The translations under genes were made by a program, and so were the position numbers. Below are positions 19,159 through 31,429 of a DNA stretch of 64,000 bases, piece after piece. Source of the stretch: Sphingobacterium hotanense (GTDB taxonomy: Bacteria; Bacteroidota; Bacteroidia; Sphingobacteriales; Sphingobacteriaceae); contig NZ_CP030848.1 in NCBI RefSeq assembly GCF_008274825.1, positions 744,001 through 808,000 of the forward strand, given 5' to 3'. How positions within the stretch are numbered: position 1 is the stretch's first letter; each line of letters starts with the position of its first letter. The notes beneath the pieces are model-generated. The model was not told where the DNA came from. It saw only the letters and a program-made list of their open reading frames with translations, and did not search any database.

Positions 19159-19235
19159 AGTCCCGTAGCTCAGTTGGTTAGAGCACTACACTGATAATGT
19201 AGGGGTCAGCAGTTCAAATCTGCTCGGGACTACCA
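19159..19235 (+). tRNA. tRNA-Ile (GAT)
   Basis: 77 nt including an encoded CCA. Acceptor AGTCCCG pairs with CGGGACT. The anticodon loop CTGATAA gives GAT, and the T arm contains GTTCAAATC. It occupies the usual position in the 16S-23S spacer. Confidence 0.96.
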
Positions 19236-19248
19236 TAAGACACACGAT

Positions 19249-19322
19249 GGGGAATTAGCTCAGCTGGCTAGAGCACCTGCCTTGCACGCAGGGGGTCAAC
19301 GGTTCGAATCCGTTATTCTCCA
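19249..19322 (+). tRNA. tRNA-Ala (TGC)
   Basis: 74 nt, with acceptor GGGGAAT pairing with ATTCTCC (one G-U). The anticodon loop CTTGCAC gives TGC. CCA is not encoded (CAA follows), in contrast to the neighbouring tRNA-Ile, so CCA must be added enzymatically. Confidence 0.95.
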
Positions 19323-19336
19323 CAAGTCATCGAAGA

Positions 19337-19424
19337 TGACAGATGTGAGACATCAGACAACAGACAATAGAGCCCTTTACGGCGCCCTAGGTCTACGATC
19401 TAATATCTGACATCTATTATCTAG
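19337..19424. repeat. Inverted pair of TAG tracts inside the rRNA spacer
   Basis: A degenerate forward tract (19337-19370, AGACATCAGACAACAGACAA type) and a reverse tract (19391-19424, TCTAATATCTGACATCTATT type) face each other across a GC-rich centre containing GGCGCCC. The transcript could fold into a long imperfect hairpin between tRNA-Ala and 23S. Confidence 0.7.
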
Positions 19425-19433
19425 CGAAGACAA

Positions 19434-19451
19434 AGAGTTCTTTGACATATT
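19434..19451 (+). promoter_or_regulatory. boxA-like site before 23S
   Basis: AGAGTTCTTTGACATATT resembles the leader boxA and lies about 110 nt before 23S, the expected place for a second antitermination signal. Confidence 0.45.
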
Positions 19452-19547
19452 GGAAGAAAAGAGACACAAGAGAAGACAACAGAAGCTTTTTCTACTTGTA
19501 GAACAAGCGAAAGCAACCTATCACTTAGCAAAAGGGGTGATAGTGTG

Positions 19548-22426
<2,879 letters not shown>

Positions 22427-22524
22427 AATGCAGATAGTCTGTTGTCCTCTCTCTTTTTGAATCTTTTCTTCCAATAACATGTCAATGTTGGTACTTGCAA
22501 AGTGCAGGTTCAACAATAAGATAT

Positions 22525-22635
<111 letters not shown>

Positions 22636-22644
22636 TTTTATACG

Positions 22645-22678
22645 AAAAGCTCGTTATCGAAAGATGACGGGCTTTTTT
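22645..22678 (+). terminator. rRNA operon terminator 1
   Basis: Hairpin AAAGCTCGTTATC / GATGACGGGCTTT with a GAAA tetraloop and two G-U pairs, followed by a run of six T. It lies 10 nt after 5S. Confidence 0.9.
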
Positions 22679-22682
22679 GTTG

Positions 22683-22720
22683 GTCTAGATTTTAGATGTT
22701 AGACATGAGATATTAGAGTA
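22683..22720 (+). repeat. TAG-tract repeat, forward
   Basis: TTTTAGATGTTAGACATGAG-type tract between the two rRNA terminators. Its reverse partner lies at 22946-23020, beyond a GGAAAGGAAGG palindrome. Confidence 0.75.
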
Positions 22721-22746
22721 GGGCGCGGATATGGCGCCTTTTTTTT
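22721..22746 (+). terminator. rRNA operon terminator 2
   Basis: Short GC hairpin GGCGC (22722-22726) with GCGCC (22734-22738), followed by eight T. This makes a tandem terminator set after the rRNA operon. Confidence 0.75.
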
Positions 22747-22939
22747 GTGGGTTGTTTTTGCTTGAAAGACGGATTGATAAGGAAAGATGATCTTTTGAGT
22801 TGTTTTTGCTTGAAAGGGAAGGAGTAGTAAAGAAAGATGATCTTTTGATCTTTTGATGTTTGTCTTGAACCAGGAAAGGAAGCATTAGAGGAGTGGCAAG
22901 ATCATGCTAATCTTTTAATCCTTCCTTTCCTGGTTCAGA
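22747..22939. repeat. GGAAAGGAAGG palindrome and degenerate direct repeats
   Basis: From 22866 a palindromic unit has its forward arm (GAACCAGGAAAGGAAG) and its reverse arm at 22916-22939 (ATCCTTCCTTTCCTGGTTCA). Before it, two degenerate copies of a TTTTTGCTTGAAAG...AAAGATGATCTTTTG segment (about 22755-22855) form direct repeats. No gene is visible. Confidence 0.75.
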
Positions 22940-22945
22940 AAGCAT

Positions 22946-23020
22946 GTCTAATATCTAATGTCTATTAAAGATATCCAGAGAAGCCATGCTCTAATGTCTT
23001 ATATCTGATAACTATTATCT
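22946..23020 (-). repeat. TAG-tract repeats, reverse
   Basis: Two reverse-orientation tracts (22946-22968 and 22989-23020, TCTAATATCTAATGTCTATT type). With 22683-22720 they flank the palindromic repeats downstream of the rRNA operon. Confidence 0.75.
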
Positions 23021-23205
23021 CCTTTAAACGACTTCGATAATTTTGTTTTAATAATGTAAGGAGAGAAATTATTAAGAAATTATTGGTTTTGTAGATAATT
23101 GTTTACAAAATTCGTATATTGCTTCGGGATAAGCGGTAAAATGAGAAATCATCCCATACCGACTACTATGTTTAGTAAATCCCATCCTACTTATACTAGC
23201 TATCT

Positions 23206-23586
23206 ATGAAATCAATTAATGTTGCTCTAATAGACGACAGTTCTATTTATCGTGAATTGCTGAAGATGATTCTGCGCTCTGTTCCTGATTACAAGTTTAA
23301 TATATTGTTTGAAGCTGAAACGTTAGTGGGTATAGAAGATAATAAACAATATCATGAAGAATTGGATGTGATTCTTTTAGACATCATGATGCCTGATATT
23401 GATGGTGTCACCGGGATTCCTATTCTACAAGACTTATTTCCTACTAGTTCAATTATCATGGTTTCGGATGTTGAAAGTCCGGAGGTAAAGGAGGAGTGCA
23501 TTGAGAAGGGAGCGATGAGTTATATTATCAAGAGTGCGGTGCAAACTAGGCTTGCTCCAGAGATTATTGCGTATTGCAACAATTAA
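23206..23586 (+). CDS. Receiver-only response regulator
   Basis: A 126-residue CheY-like protein with no output domain. The acidic pair D10/D11, the phosphoacceptor D59 (LLDIMMPDIDG), the Ser of MVSD and the Lys of YIIKSA are all present, so it should be phosphorylatable. No histidine kinase is adjacent; it stands alone between the rRNA operon and the efflux operon and has its own terminator. It may act as a phosphorelay intermediate or by direct protein contact. The partner kinase cannot be identified from this window. Confidence 0.9.
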   Translation: MKSINVALIDDSSIYRELLKMILRSVPDYKFNILFEAETLVGIEDNKQYHEELDVILLDIMMPDIDGVTGIPILQDLFPTSSIIMVSDVESPEVKEECIEKGAMSYIIKSAVQTRLAPEIIAYCNN

Positions 23587-23609
23587 GTATATAACATATA
23601 TTTAAAGAA

Positions 23610-23642
23610 AGGTCGGTATTTATATATCGACCTATTTTGTTT
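23610..23642 (+). terminator. Terminator after the response regulator gene
   Basis: Hairpin AGGTCGGTAT / TATATCGACCT followed by ATTTTGTTTTAT, located 24 nt after the stop codon. Confidence 0.7.
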
Positions 23643-23798
23643 TATAAGAGCCTTATTTTATTGGATCTTGTGTTTTTCACTTTTAAGCGTGAAAGCACTA
23701 TAATAACATTATTACATAAGCGTATCGCCTTTTTTTCCTAATTTACTGATTGTTATAACGACTCAACTTAATCGTACGGAAATTATTTTCCAAGACTT

Positions 23799-24863
23799 AT
23801 GAAAAAGAAAACACTGATTATTGTTCTGGTAGCTCTGGCTGTACTAGGGGGTATGATTTTCTACCGGATTAGCAGTAATAAAGAAAAAGACGCCAAGAAT
23901 GCCGGTCCAAGAGGCGGGGGGCGATCCGCTGCTAAGGTATATGGAAAAGTAATTCAAGGACAAACTTTCTCGGACTTTTTAACGCTATCGGGCTCGATTG
24001 AAGCGGACGAACAGATCGAATTGCATACAGAAATCTCCGGTATTGTGGAGTCCATTAATTTTTCGGAAGGTGGGCGTGTGGGCAACGGACAGGTGTTGAT
24101 TACGTTAAATGATGCGGAGCTACAAGCTCAGCTTGCACAAGCAAGAACGAGGAATAACCTTGCCGCAGAGAATGAGCGCCGGGCAAAGCTTCTTCTCGAA
24201 AAGGAAGCAATCAGTCAGGAGGAATACGATATCGCGAGTGCTGATTTTCGTACTGCTCAATCTCAAATCCAACTCATCCAAGCTCAGTTGAGCAAAACAG
24301 TTATTCGTGCTCCTTTTTCCGGAACTATCGGCTTACGTAATATCTCCAAAGGAAGTTATATTACCCCAGCGACTAGTATTGCAAAGCTTGTCAATATGAA
24401 TCGCCTCAAGGTATCCTTTTCCATTCCTGAGAAATATGCCAATAAAGTACGCGTTGGAAGTCAGATTAAATTTGATGTTCAAGGTGTTGAAGGTGATTTT
24501 TCCGCTAAGATTTATGCTACGGAACCTTCAGTAGAAGCGAATACTAGAACACTATTGGTGAAAGCCATTTCTACGAATACTGGAAATCAACTTATACCTG
24601 GTACTTTCGCCAATATCGTCTTTCCTTTAGAAACTATTGATAACGGGTTACTAGTTCCAGCCGAAGCCTTAATACCTATTCAGAATGGAAAGAAAATCTT
24701 CGTGATGAAGAATGGTTTAGCGACGGAGGTTTTGGTTGAAACCGGCGCAAGAACAGACGCAGATATCCTGATTACATCAGGACTTAATCCTGGTGATACT
24801 GTATTGACTTCTGGAGTTATGGCGCTTAGGAATGGAACACCTGTACAAGTGACGCTGCGATAA
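23799..24863 (+). CDS. RND efflux periplasmic adaptor (membrane fusion protein)
   Basis: Links the inner-membrane RND pump to the outer-membrane channel. The 354-residue protein has an N-terminal hydrophobic anchor (residues 5-22, no Cys lipobox), then a lipoyl/barrel-sandwich half (LTLSGSIEADEQIELHTEISGIVESINFSEG). A coiled-coil hairpin follows (about 110-165), then the second lipoyl half (VIRAPFSGTIGLRNISKGSYI) and a beta-barrel domain. It is the first gene of a three-gene operon, 10 nt before the pump gene. No regulator gene is adjacent. Substrate unknown. Confidence 0.94.
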   Translation: MKKKTLIIVLVALAVLGGMIFYRISSNKEKDAKNAGPRGGGRSAAKVYGKVIQGQTFSDFLTLSGSIEADEQIELHTEISGIVESINFSEGGRVGNGQVLITLNDAELQAQLAQARTRNNLAAENERRAKLLLEKEAISQEEYDIASADFRTAQSQIQLIQAQLSKTVIRAPFSGTIGLRNISKGSYITPATSIAKLVNMNRLKVSFSIPEKYANKVRVGSQIKFDVQGVEGDFSAKIYATEPSVEANTRTLLVKAISTNTGNQLIPGTFANIVFPLETIDNGLLVPAEALIPIQNGKKIFVMKNGLATEVLVETGARTDADILITSGLNPGDTVLTSGVMALRNGTPVQVTLR

Positions 24864-24873
24864 GAAAGGAAAA

Positions 24874-27800
24874 ATGAGTTTATCTACCATAAGTATCAAA
24901 AGGCCCGTTCTGGCCATCGTCATGAATCTCGTGCTGATCCTGTTTGGAATCATCGGCTACACCTTTTTGGGGGTCCGGGAATACCCGTCCATTGATCCTG
25001 CGCAGATTTCAGTCCGTACGAGCTATGCCGGAGCCAATGCTGATATCATCGAATCGCAGATTACCGAACCTTTAGAAAAGTCGATCAACTCCATTGATGG
25101 TATCCGTAATATCTCTTCCTCTTCCAATCAAGGTTCTAGTAATATCACCATAGAATTCAATTTAGGGAAGAACCTAGAGGAAGCTGCCAATGATGTTCGT
25201 GATAAAGTATCTCAAGCGCAGCGAAATCTACCTCAGGATATTGATGCTGCACCGGTCGTGTCCAAAGCTGATGCCGACTCTGAGCCGATCATCACCATGA
25301 CCATGCAAAGTGCAACACGGAATGTACTTGAACTATCAGATTATGCTGAGAATGTTATAGCCCAACGTCTGCAAACTATACCGGGCGTAAGTTCTGTCCA
25401 GATATGGGGACAGCGTAAATATGCGATGCGTCTATGGATAGACCCGAATAAGCTTGCTTCTTACGGATTGACCGTATTGGATGTTCGTGCAGCATTGAAT
25501 ACACAGAATGTCGAGTTGCCATCCGGTAAACTTACAGGAGCTAATACCGAGCTTGCCATTAAAACTATTGGTAACCTTGCTTCCGAAGAGGAGTTTAATA
25601 ATATCATCATCCGCGCAGACAATAACCGTGTGGTTAAATTAGGCGATGTGGGGAATGCTGCTTTAGAAGCTGAGAATTTCGAAACAAAGATGTCGGATTC
25701 CGGATACCCGATGGTGAGTTTAGCCATTATACCACAGCCAGGAACCAACTATCTAGAGATTGCCGAACAATTCTATAAAGAATACGATAAACTGCAGAAC
25801 GAATTGCCGGAAGGCTTCGAACTCAATATTGCTATCGATAATACGCTCTTCGTGAAGAAAGCCGTTTTGGAAGTAGTAGAAACGCTCTTGATCGCTATTG
25901 TATTAGTAGTATTGATTATCTACATCTTCTTCCGTAATTGGTCGATTGCCTTCAGGCCTTTGATTGATATTCCCGTATCCCTAATAGCTACATTCTTTAT
26001 CATGTATTTATGTGGGTTCTCCATCAACGTATTGACTTTGTTGGCCATTGTACTCGCAACGGGTCTGGTGGTGGACGACGGTATTGTCGTAACGGAGAAC
26101 ATCTTCAAAAAGGTAGAAGAAGGGATGTCGCCAATACAGGCAGCGATCAAAGGATCCAATGAGATCTTCTTTGCCGTTATTTCGATCTCCATCACCCTAG
26201 CGGCCGTATTCCTACCTGTTATCTTCTTAGAAGGCTTCGTAGGGCGGTTGTTTCGAGAGTTTGGGGTCGTCATCGGGGCGGCCGTCCTCATATCGGCTTT
26301 CGTATCATTGACCTTGACCCCGATGCTGAATGCTTACCTGATGAAAGGCGGTGAGCAAAAGAAATCTAAATTCTATATGCGGACAGAGAAGTACTTCGAA
26401 ATGATGAATACCGAATATGCCGGCGCGTTAAAAGGCTTTCTAAACCATAGATGGCTAAGTTTTGCCACTATTATCGGCTGTTTCGCATTGATCTACTTGT
26501 TTTACCAACTCTTACCGAAAGAAACCGCTCCTTATGATGATAGAAGTTATATCAGTTTAAGAGTCACAGCACCAGAGGGTGTCTCGTATGACTATATGGA
26601 TCGTTTCATGACCGATCTGACCATGTTGATCAATGATTCGGTACCTGAGAAGAAGGTAAGCTTGGTGATTACTTCTCCAGGCTTCGGATCTGCTTCTTCC
26701 AACTCAGGATTTGTGAGGTTGGGATTAGTGCAGCCGGACGAACGCGAGCGAAGCCAAGCGGAGATCGCTGACGACCTATCCCGATTAACACGGGGCTATT
26801 CAGAAGGACGTGTCGCTGTTTCGCAGCAACCGACCATCTCAGTCAACCGACGTGGAGGTTTGCCAATACAGTACATCATCCAAGCACCTAACTTCCAAAA
26901 ACTGGAAGAGAAGATTCCGGAATTTATGGAAGAATTGTCGAAAGAGAATACTTTCTCGATGACCGATGTGAACTTGAAATTCAATAAGCCGGAGGTATAT
27001 GTATCGATTGATCGTGAAAAAGCACAGACACTTGGTGTGTCGGTCTTGGACGTTGCACAAACCTTACAGATGTCTTTAGCTGGACAGCGCTTTGGCTACT
27101 TCATGATGAATGGTAAGCAATATCAGGTGATGGGACAGTTTGACCGTGCTGATCGTGCTACACCAATGGATTTGGCTGCTATTTTCGTTAAGAACAATCG
27201 CGGCGAGCTGATACAGTTGGATAATATCGTTGAGCTAGAAGAGCGCAGCAGTCCGCCACAACTTTACCATAACAACCGTTATATGTCGGCGACGGTGTCT
27301 GCTGGTCTCGCTCCGGGACGAAGCATGGGTGACGGTATTGATGCGATGGAACGGGTTAAAGAAAAAGTATTGGACGAAACCTTTACCACCGACTTAGGCG
27401 GTGAATCGCGAGATTTTGTAGAGAGTGGATCGAATACGATGTTCGCATTCGGGTTAGCAGTGTTACTGATCTTTCTAATCCTAGCAGCGCAGTTCGAGAG
27501 CTTCATCGATCCAATTATCATCTTGATCACCGTGCCGATGGCGGTGGCAGGAGCGATGTTTTCTTTATGGCTATTCGGACAGTCCTGGAACATCTTTAGT
27601 CAGATCGGAACCATTATGTTGATCGGGCTTGTGACGAAGAACGGTATCCTGATTGTTGAATTTGCCAATCAATTACGAGAACAAGGCTATAAAAAATACG
27701 AAGCGGTCGTGGTCGCTTCGGAATCACGCTTAAGACCTATCCTAATGACCTCTTTAGCAATTGCGTTAGGCGCATTGCCGATTGCGCTGTCTTTAGGCGC

Positions 27801-27951
27801 CGCATCGACCAGTCGTATGGGTATGGGGGTCGTAATTGTTGGCGGAACGATGTTCTCCCTAGTGTTAACTTTGTTCGTTATCCCGGCATTCTACCTGATG
27901 CTATCCAGAGATAAGAAGCCACATCCAGAATTTGAAAATATTGAAGAATAA
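24874..27951 (+). CDS. RND family efflux pump, inner-membrane permease
   Basis: Proton-driven trimeric exporter (AcrB/MexB type, HAE1-like) of 1,025 residues with the standard two halves of six helices and two large periplasmic loops. The proton-relay pair lies in GLVVDDGIVVTENIF in TM4, and the second-half motif LIGLVTKNGILIVEFANQL holds the conserved Lys. It sits between the adaptor (10 nt upstream) and the outer-membrane factor (4 nt downstream if that gene starts at 27956). Hydrophobic drug, dye or bile-salt export is plausible from the family, but specificity cannot be read from sequence. Confidence 0.96.
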   Translation: MSLSTISIKRPVLAIVMNLVLILFGIIGYTFLGVREYPSIDPAQISVRTSYAGANADIIESQITEPLEKSINSIDGIRNISSSSNQGSSNITIEFNLGKNLEEAANDVRDKVSQAQRNLPQDIDAAPVVSKADADSEPIITMTMQSATRNVLELSDYAENVIAQRLQTIPGVSSVQIWGQRKYAMRLWIDPNKLASYGLTVLDVRAALNTQNVELPSGKLTGANTELAIKTIGNLASEEEFNNIIIRADNNRVVKLGDVGNAALEAENFETKMSDSGYPMVSLAIIPQPGTNYLEIAEQFYKEYDKLQNELPEGFELNIAIDNTLFVKKAVLEVVETLLIAIVLVVLIIYIFFRNWSIAFRPLIDIPVSLIATFFIMYLCGFSINVLTLLAIVLATGLVVDDGIVVTENIFKKVEEGMSPIQAAIKGSNEIFFAVISISITLAAVFLPVIFLEGFVGRLFREFGVVIGAAVLISAFVSLTLTPMLNAYLMKGGEQKKSKFYMRTEKYFEMMNTEYAGALKGFLNHRWLSFATIIGCFALIYLFYQLLPKETAPYDDRSYISLRVTAPEGVSYDYMDRFMTDLTMLINDSVPEKKVSLVITSPGFGSASSNSGFVRLGLVQPDERERSQAEIADDLSRLTRGYSEGRVAVSQQPTISVNRRGGLPIQYIIQAPNFQKLEEKIPEFMEELSKENTFSMTDVNLKFNKPEVYVSIDREKAQTLGVSVLDVAQTLQMSLAGQRFGYFMMNGKQYQVMGQFDRADRATPMDLAAIFVKNNRGELIQLDNIVELEERSSPPQLYHNNRYMSATVSAGLAPGRSMGDGIDAMERVKEKVLDETFTTDLGGESRDFVESGSNTMFAFGLAVLLIFLILAAQFESFIDPIIILITVPMAVAGAMFSLWLFGQSWNIFSQIGTIMLIGLVTKNGILIVEFANQLREQGYKKYEAVVVASESRLRPILMTSLAIALGALPIALSLGAASTSRMGMGVVIVGGTMFSLVLTLFVIPAFYLMLSRDKKPHPEFENIEE

Positions 27952-27955
27952 TAAC

Positions 27956-29260
27956 ATGAGAATAGTTGCTGTCATATCCTTTATTGTGTGCTTTGTGTCG
28001 ATTTCTCGAGCGCAAGGACTATTGACGGTCAGGGAAGCAGTGGAAACTGCGTTAGAGAACAACTTTGAAATCAAGCTGTCGCAGAACGATCTACGCGTTG
28101 CGCAAGAGAATGTGACTTACGGCAATGCCGGGATGTTGCCGACTGTTACGGGAAATTTCTCTCAAAACAACAATCTTCAAAACTCCACGCAGACCCAAGC
28201 GTCAGGAGAGGAACGCTCCTTAAGGAATGCCAAGAACAATAGCATGAACTATGGCGTTAGCATTGGTTGGACCATCTTTGACGGTCTAGGCATGTTCTCG
28301 CGCTATGATATCTTAAAGGAAAATCAAAAGCTTGGCGAAGTCGAACTGAAGCGAACGGTATTGAATAAGGTGTCGGAAGTTATATCAACCTATTTCACGA
28401 TTGTCGAGCAGAACAACCTCCTGCAAGCAATAGACTCCAGCATCATTATCTCGAAAGAAAGGTTGCAGACTGCAGAGAACAGGTTCTCCATTGGAAAGGC
28501 ATCCCGCTTGGAAGTTCTGAATGTGCAGGTGAATTTAAATGAGGACGAGTCTACTCGATTGCGGCAGGCAGATGTTGTAAAAAACTTGAAGATTACCTTA
28601 AACAGCCTAATGGCACGCGACCTCAGTATAGAATTTGATGTTGAACGCGATGTTGAATACGACGATACCTTGATTCTAGATGAACTGATGCAGAAAGCTA
28701 AGCAGCACAATCCCGACCTGCAGCTTATCGCGATCAACAGAAGGATGGCCGAGCTCGAACTAAAAAGAGTGAAAGCCGCACGCTATCCAACGGTTCGACT
28801 CAATACCGGCTATAACTTCTCCGAGACTGAATCCAGCTTAGGATTCGTTTCCCAATCCAATTCGCGTGGATTAAATTATGGTGTTACAGCCTCCGTGAAT
28901 ATCTTCGATGGCTTTAACCAACGTCGCAATGAGCGTGTCGCAAAGATCCAGATTGAAAGCGCCGACCTATTGATCGAACAACAGAATCTGACCATCAACA
29001 CAGCCATCGCAACAGCATTCCAAACTTATCAAACGAACCTATCCTTAGCTCGCCTCGAAGAGACGAATGAAGATATTGCACGCCAGAACTTAAACATAAC
29101 CCTAGAGAAATATAAGATAGGCTCCATCTCCGCCGTCGAATTCCGCGACGCCCAAGAGAACTTCATCAACGCCGTATCCCGTTTCAACACCGCAAAACTG
29201 CAAGCCAAGCTCTCAGAACTTCAATTGAAAGAGATTATTGGGAATATCGATCTGAATTAG
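27956..29260 (+). CDS. TolC-family outer-membrane efflux protein
   Basis: Outer-membrane channel of the tripartite pump. A 434-residue protein from the Met at 27956, which begins a clean signal peptide (MRIVAVISFIVCFVSISRAQG). An in-frame ATG at 27932 inside the pump gene would add eight residues and cannot be excluded. Two homologous helical repeats typical of TolC are visible, with breakpoints near YGVSIGWTIFDGLGMFSRY and LNYGVTASVNIFDGFNQRR. It ends the RND operon; its TAG stop lies inside the beginning of a TAG-tract repeat. Confidence 0.94.
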   Translation: MRIVAVISFIVCFVSISRAQGLLTVREAVETALENNFEIKLSQNDLRVAQENVTYGNAGMLPTVTGNFSQNNNLQNSTQTQASGEERSLRNAKNNSMNYGVSIGWTIFDGLGMFSRYDILKENQKLGEVELKRTVLNKVSEVISTYFTIVEQNNLLQAIDSSIIISKERLQTAENRFSIGKASRLEVLNVQVNLNEDESTRLRQADVVKNLKITLNSLMARDLSIEFDVERDVEYDDTLILDELMQKAKQHNPDLQLIAINRRMAELELKRVKAARYPTVRLNTGYNFSETESSLGFVSQSNSRGLNYGVTASVNIFDGFNQRRNERVAKIQIESADLLIEQQNLTINTAIATAFQTYQTNLSLARLEETNEDIARQNLNITLEKYKIGSISAVEFRDAQENFINAVSRFNTAKLQAKLSELQLKEIIGNIDLN

Positions 29261-29385
29261 ATATTAGATGATAGACATTAGACATTAGATGCGTAGGACG
29301 CCACTTAATTGACAATAGTAAGTAGACTCAATTATTTAGACCGTTATGCTCTAATATCTAAAATCTAATTTCTAAAATCTAATAC
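29256..29385. repeat. Inverted pair of TAG tracts after the RND operon
   Basis: The forward tract 29256-29291 includes the tolC-like stop codon. The reverse tract is 29350-29385. They face each other over about 58 nt that contains no recognisable gene. Confidence 0.8.
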
Positions 29386-29387
29386 GA

Positions 29388-29417
29388 ACAAAGCCGCTCT
29401 TTCTAGAACGGCTTTGT
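29388..29417. terminator. Terminator between the RND operon and a small minus-strand gene
   Basis: Perfect 9-bp stem ACAAAGCCG / CGGCTTTGT, placed one base after the minus-strand stop at 29419. T-rich flanks are weak on both strands, but its position serves both converging genes. Confidence 0.7.
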
Positions 29418-29418
29418 C

Positions 29419-29613
29419 TTATAATTTACGAAATGTCTTTGAGTAGTTGAGGATGTTTTCTATCGTCTTTTCGTTTGGATCTTTTGCAATCTGTTGAATG
29501 CAGTTTTTGATCTTTTCAGCGAAAACCTCTAGTTGAGTATCTTCATGTAAGTCTGTACCAAGACCTTCGTAATTTACATCTTTTACAGGAGTAGAATTTT
29601 CCACCATAAGCAT
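29419..29613 (-). CDS. Small acidic hypothetical protein, 64 aa
   Basis: A short soluble protein with predicted helices (LEVFAEKIKNCIQQIAKDPNEKTIENILNYSKTF read as two amphipathic segments) and no signal peptide. An internal Met at residue 3 (29607) could equally be the start. The gene is supported by a terminator directly after the stop and by its position upstream of nothing else on that strand. No family recognised. Confidence 0.55.
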   Translation of the reverse strand: MLMVENSTPVKDVNYEGLGTDLHEDTQLEVFAEKIKNCIQQIAKDPNEKTIENILNYSKTFRKL

Positions 29614-29678
29614 CTTGATTTATGTTTATTATCTAAACGGAAGATACAAAGTATTATTGTGAAAAATTTAACATTTTT

Positions 29679-31310
29679 TTACTTTTTCTTTGAAGACAGT
29701 TTGTTAGCTTCTACGACCGCCTTGTATGCATTCACAATACCGCCGCTTACGCTGATTTCATCTAAATAAACACGCTTCGAACCAGACTCGCCTTTGATCT
29801 TAACTTTCTGATCCACTTTCGTTACGCTCTTTAAAATCACGTCTTTCACTTGTGCTGCTGTCAAGTCAGGGTAGTAGGAGCGGATCAATGCTGCCAAACC
29901 TGCCACAACTGGCGATGCCATACTGGTCCCTTGTTGGTCTTTGTATTTCGAACCTGGTACGGTAGAGTTGATCTTTACCCCAGGAGCAAATACATCTACA
30001 CTGCGGTAACCATAGTTAGAGAATTCAGCTAATAAGTCGCCGTCTACTTTCCAACCTGTAGCACCAACAGTGATCCAGTTCTTCGCTTCGCCGACCACAG
30101 CATCAAGACTGTCTGTGAAATATTTCATCGGGTAGTTCTTTACGACATCATTGTCCTTCGAATCATTGCCTGCAGCATGTACTAATAAAACGTCTTTCGA
30201 TTCCGCATATTTGATAGCGTCATCTACCGTTTTCTTGTTATACACATAGCCTTTACCGAAGCTCATATTGATTACGCGAGCACCATTATCTACAGCATAA
30301 CGAATAGCGTTCGCTACATCCTTATCGCGCTCATCACCATCAGGGACATTTCTAACGGTCATGATCTGTACATTGTTTGCCACACCGTTCACACCAAGCT
30401 TATTATCGCGCTTCGCACCAATAATACCTGCTACGTGCGTTCCGTGCTCCGCATCTGGACCAGTTACATCATTATTCCCATAATGACGTTCTGTAGCATC
30501 CTCATAATTATCACCAACGATATGTCTAGAATCGTATTCCTTGTTTAAATGATACTCTACTTGATTAGAAAAATAGGTAGCACCTTCTTTCAGATCTTCG
30601 TAAAACTTATCGAATGTAGTTTTGTCAAGTTCCTTTTTCGCAATGCGGATCGCCATTTTCTGACGGTCAGAAGTTGCTTGGAAAGCATCTAAATCTGCTT
30701 TTGTAATATCCTTAGGCTCTTTGTTCAATCCTTTGATCATTCCATCGAACTCCTGCTTCAAACGGCCATAGTTCAAGTTTCCGAATTGTGCCTCATCCAT
30801 CTTGGATGTATAATCGGTGATCATCTTCTGATAAGCGACAAACTCTCTACGTTCCTTTTCAGACAGAGGCGTAGTTGGAAGAACAGAGATATATTTAGGT
30901 TCGTAAAGGCGAATCAAGCGAGTAACCTCTAAATTATCGTATGTTACGTTTTCACCCTTCGCATTTCCCAAAAAGTTCCATCCGTGAACATCGTCTATAT
31001 AACCATTGCCGTCATCGTCTTTGCCATTGCCAGGGATTTCTTTTGGATTGGTCCATAGCACATCCTTTAAATCCTCATGTTTGATATCGACACCGCTATC
31101 CAATACCGCTACGACTACAGGCGTCGATTTACGGCCTTTCAATAGTTCATAAGCTTTCTCTGTACTAATTCCCATTACCCCATCTTTCTGGAAATCTAGA
31201 TTATACCAGTTTGCTGGAGGCGCGTCTTTATCTTGTTTTTCTTGAGCAAATCCCAATGTCGGCAAAAGTCCGAACGCTAAATAGCATAATAGTTTATTTG
31301 TTTTATGCAT
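29679..31310 (-). CDS. Secreted subtilisin-like serine protease (S8 family)
   Basis: A 543-residue exported protease with signal peptide MHKTNKLLCYLAFGLLPTLGFAQ. The catalytic triad is complete: Asp in VVAVLDSGVDIKHEDL, His in AEHGTHVAGIIGA, Ser in GTSMASPVVAGLAALIRS. Between Asp and His lies an insertion of about 190 mostly helical residues (YEPKYISVLPTT to HLNKEYDSR), a form I know from Bacteroidota S8 peptidases. No C-terminal type IX secretion domain is visible, so it is likely periplasmic or surface-associated. It is a single gene, divergent from the S9 peptidase gene. Confidence 0.93.
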   Translation of the reverse strand: MHKTNKLLCYLAFGLLPTLGFAQEKQDKDAPPANWYNLDFQKDGVMGISTEKAYELLKGRKSTPVVVAVLDSGVDIKHEDLKDVLWTNPKEIPGNGKDDDGNGYIDDVHGWNFLGNAKGENVTYDNLEVTRLIRLYEPKYISVLPTTPLSEKERREFVAYQKMITDYTSKMDEAQFGNLNYGRLKQEFDGMIKGLNKEPKDITKADLDAFQATSDRQKMAIRIAKKELDKTTFDKFYEDLKEGATYFSNQVEYHLNKEYDSRHIVGDNYEDATERHYGNNDVTGPDAEHGTHVAGIIGAKRDNKLGVNGVANNVQIMTVRNVPDGDERDKDVANAIRYAVDNGARVINMSFGKGYVYNKKTVDDAIKYAESKDVLLVHAAGNDSKDNDVVKNYPMKYFTDSLDAVVGEAKNWITVGATGWKVDGDLLAEFSNYGYRSVDVFAPGVKINSTVPGSKYKDQQGTSMASPVVAGLAALIRSYYPDLTAAQVKDVILKSVTKVDQKVKIKGESGSKRVYLDEISVSGGIVNAYKAVVEANKLSSKKK

Positions 31311-31359
31311 GTTTCAAAATTTATGTTTTAGCAAATATAATTTATTCGCCGCTTGCGAA

Positions 31360-31391
31360 TTGTTAATAAATCTAAAAAGCGGCTAATTTTG
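31360..31391 (+). promoter_or_regulatory. Promoter of the S9 peptidase gene
   Basis: TTG (31360-31362), a 21-nt spacer and TAATTTTG (31384-31391), followed by the ATG 39 nt after the box. Confidence 0.6.
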
Positions 31392-31429
31392 AGTATTTTT
31401 ATCGTTGCAAAACAAACCATTTACTAGAT

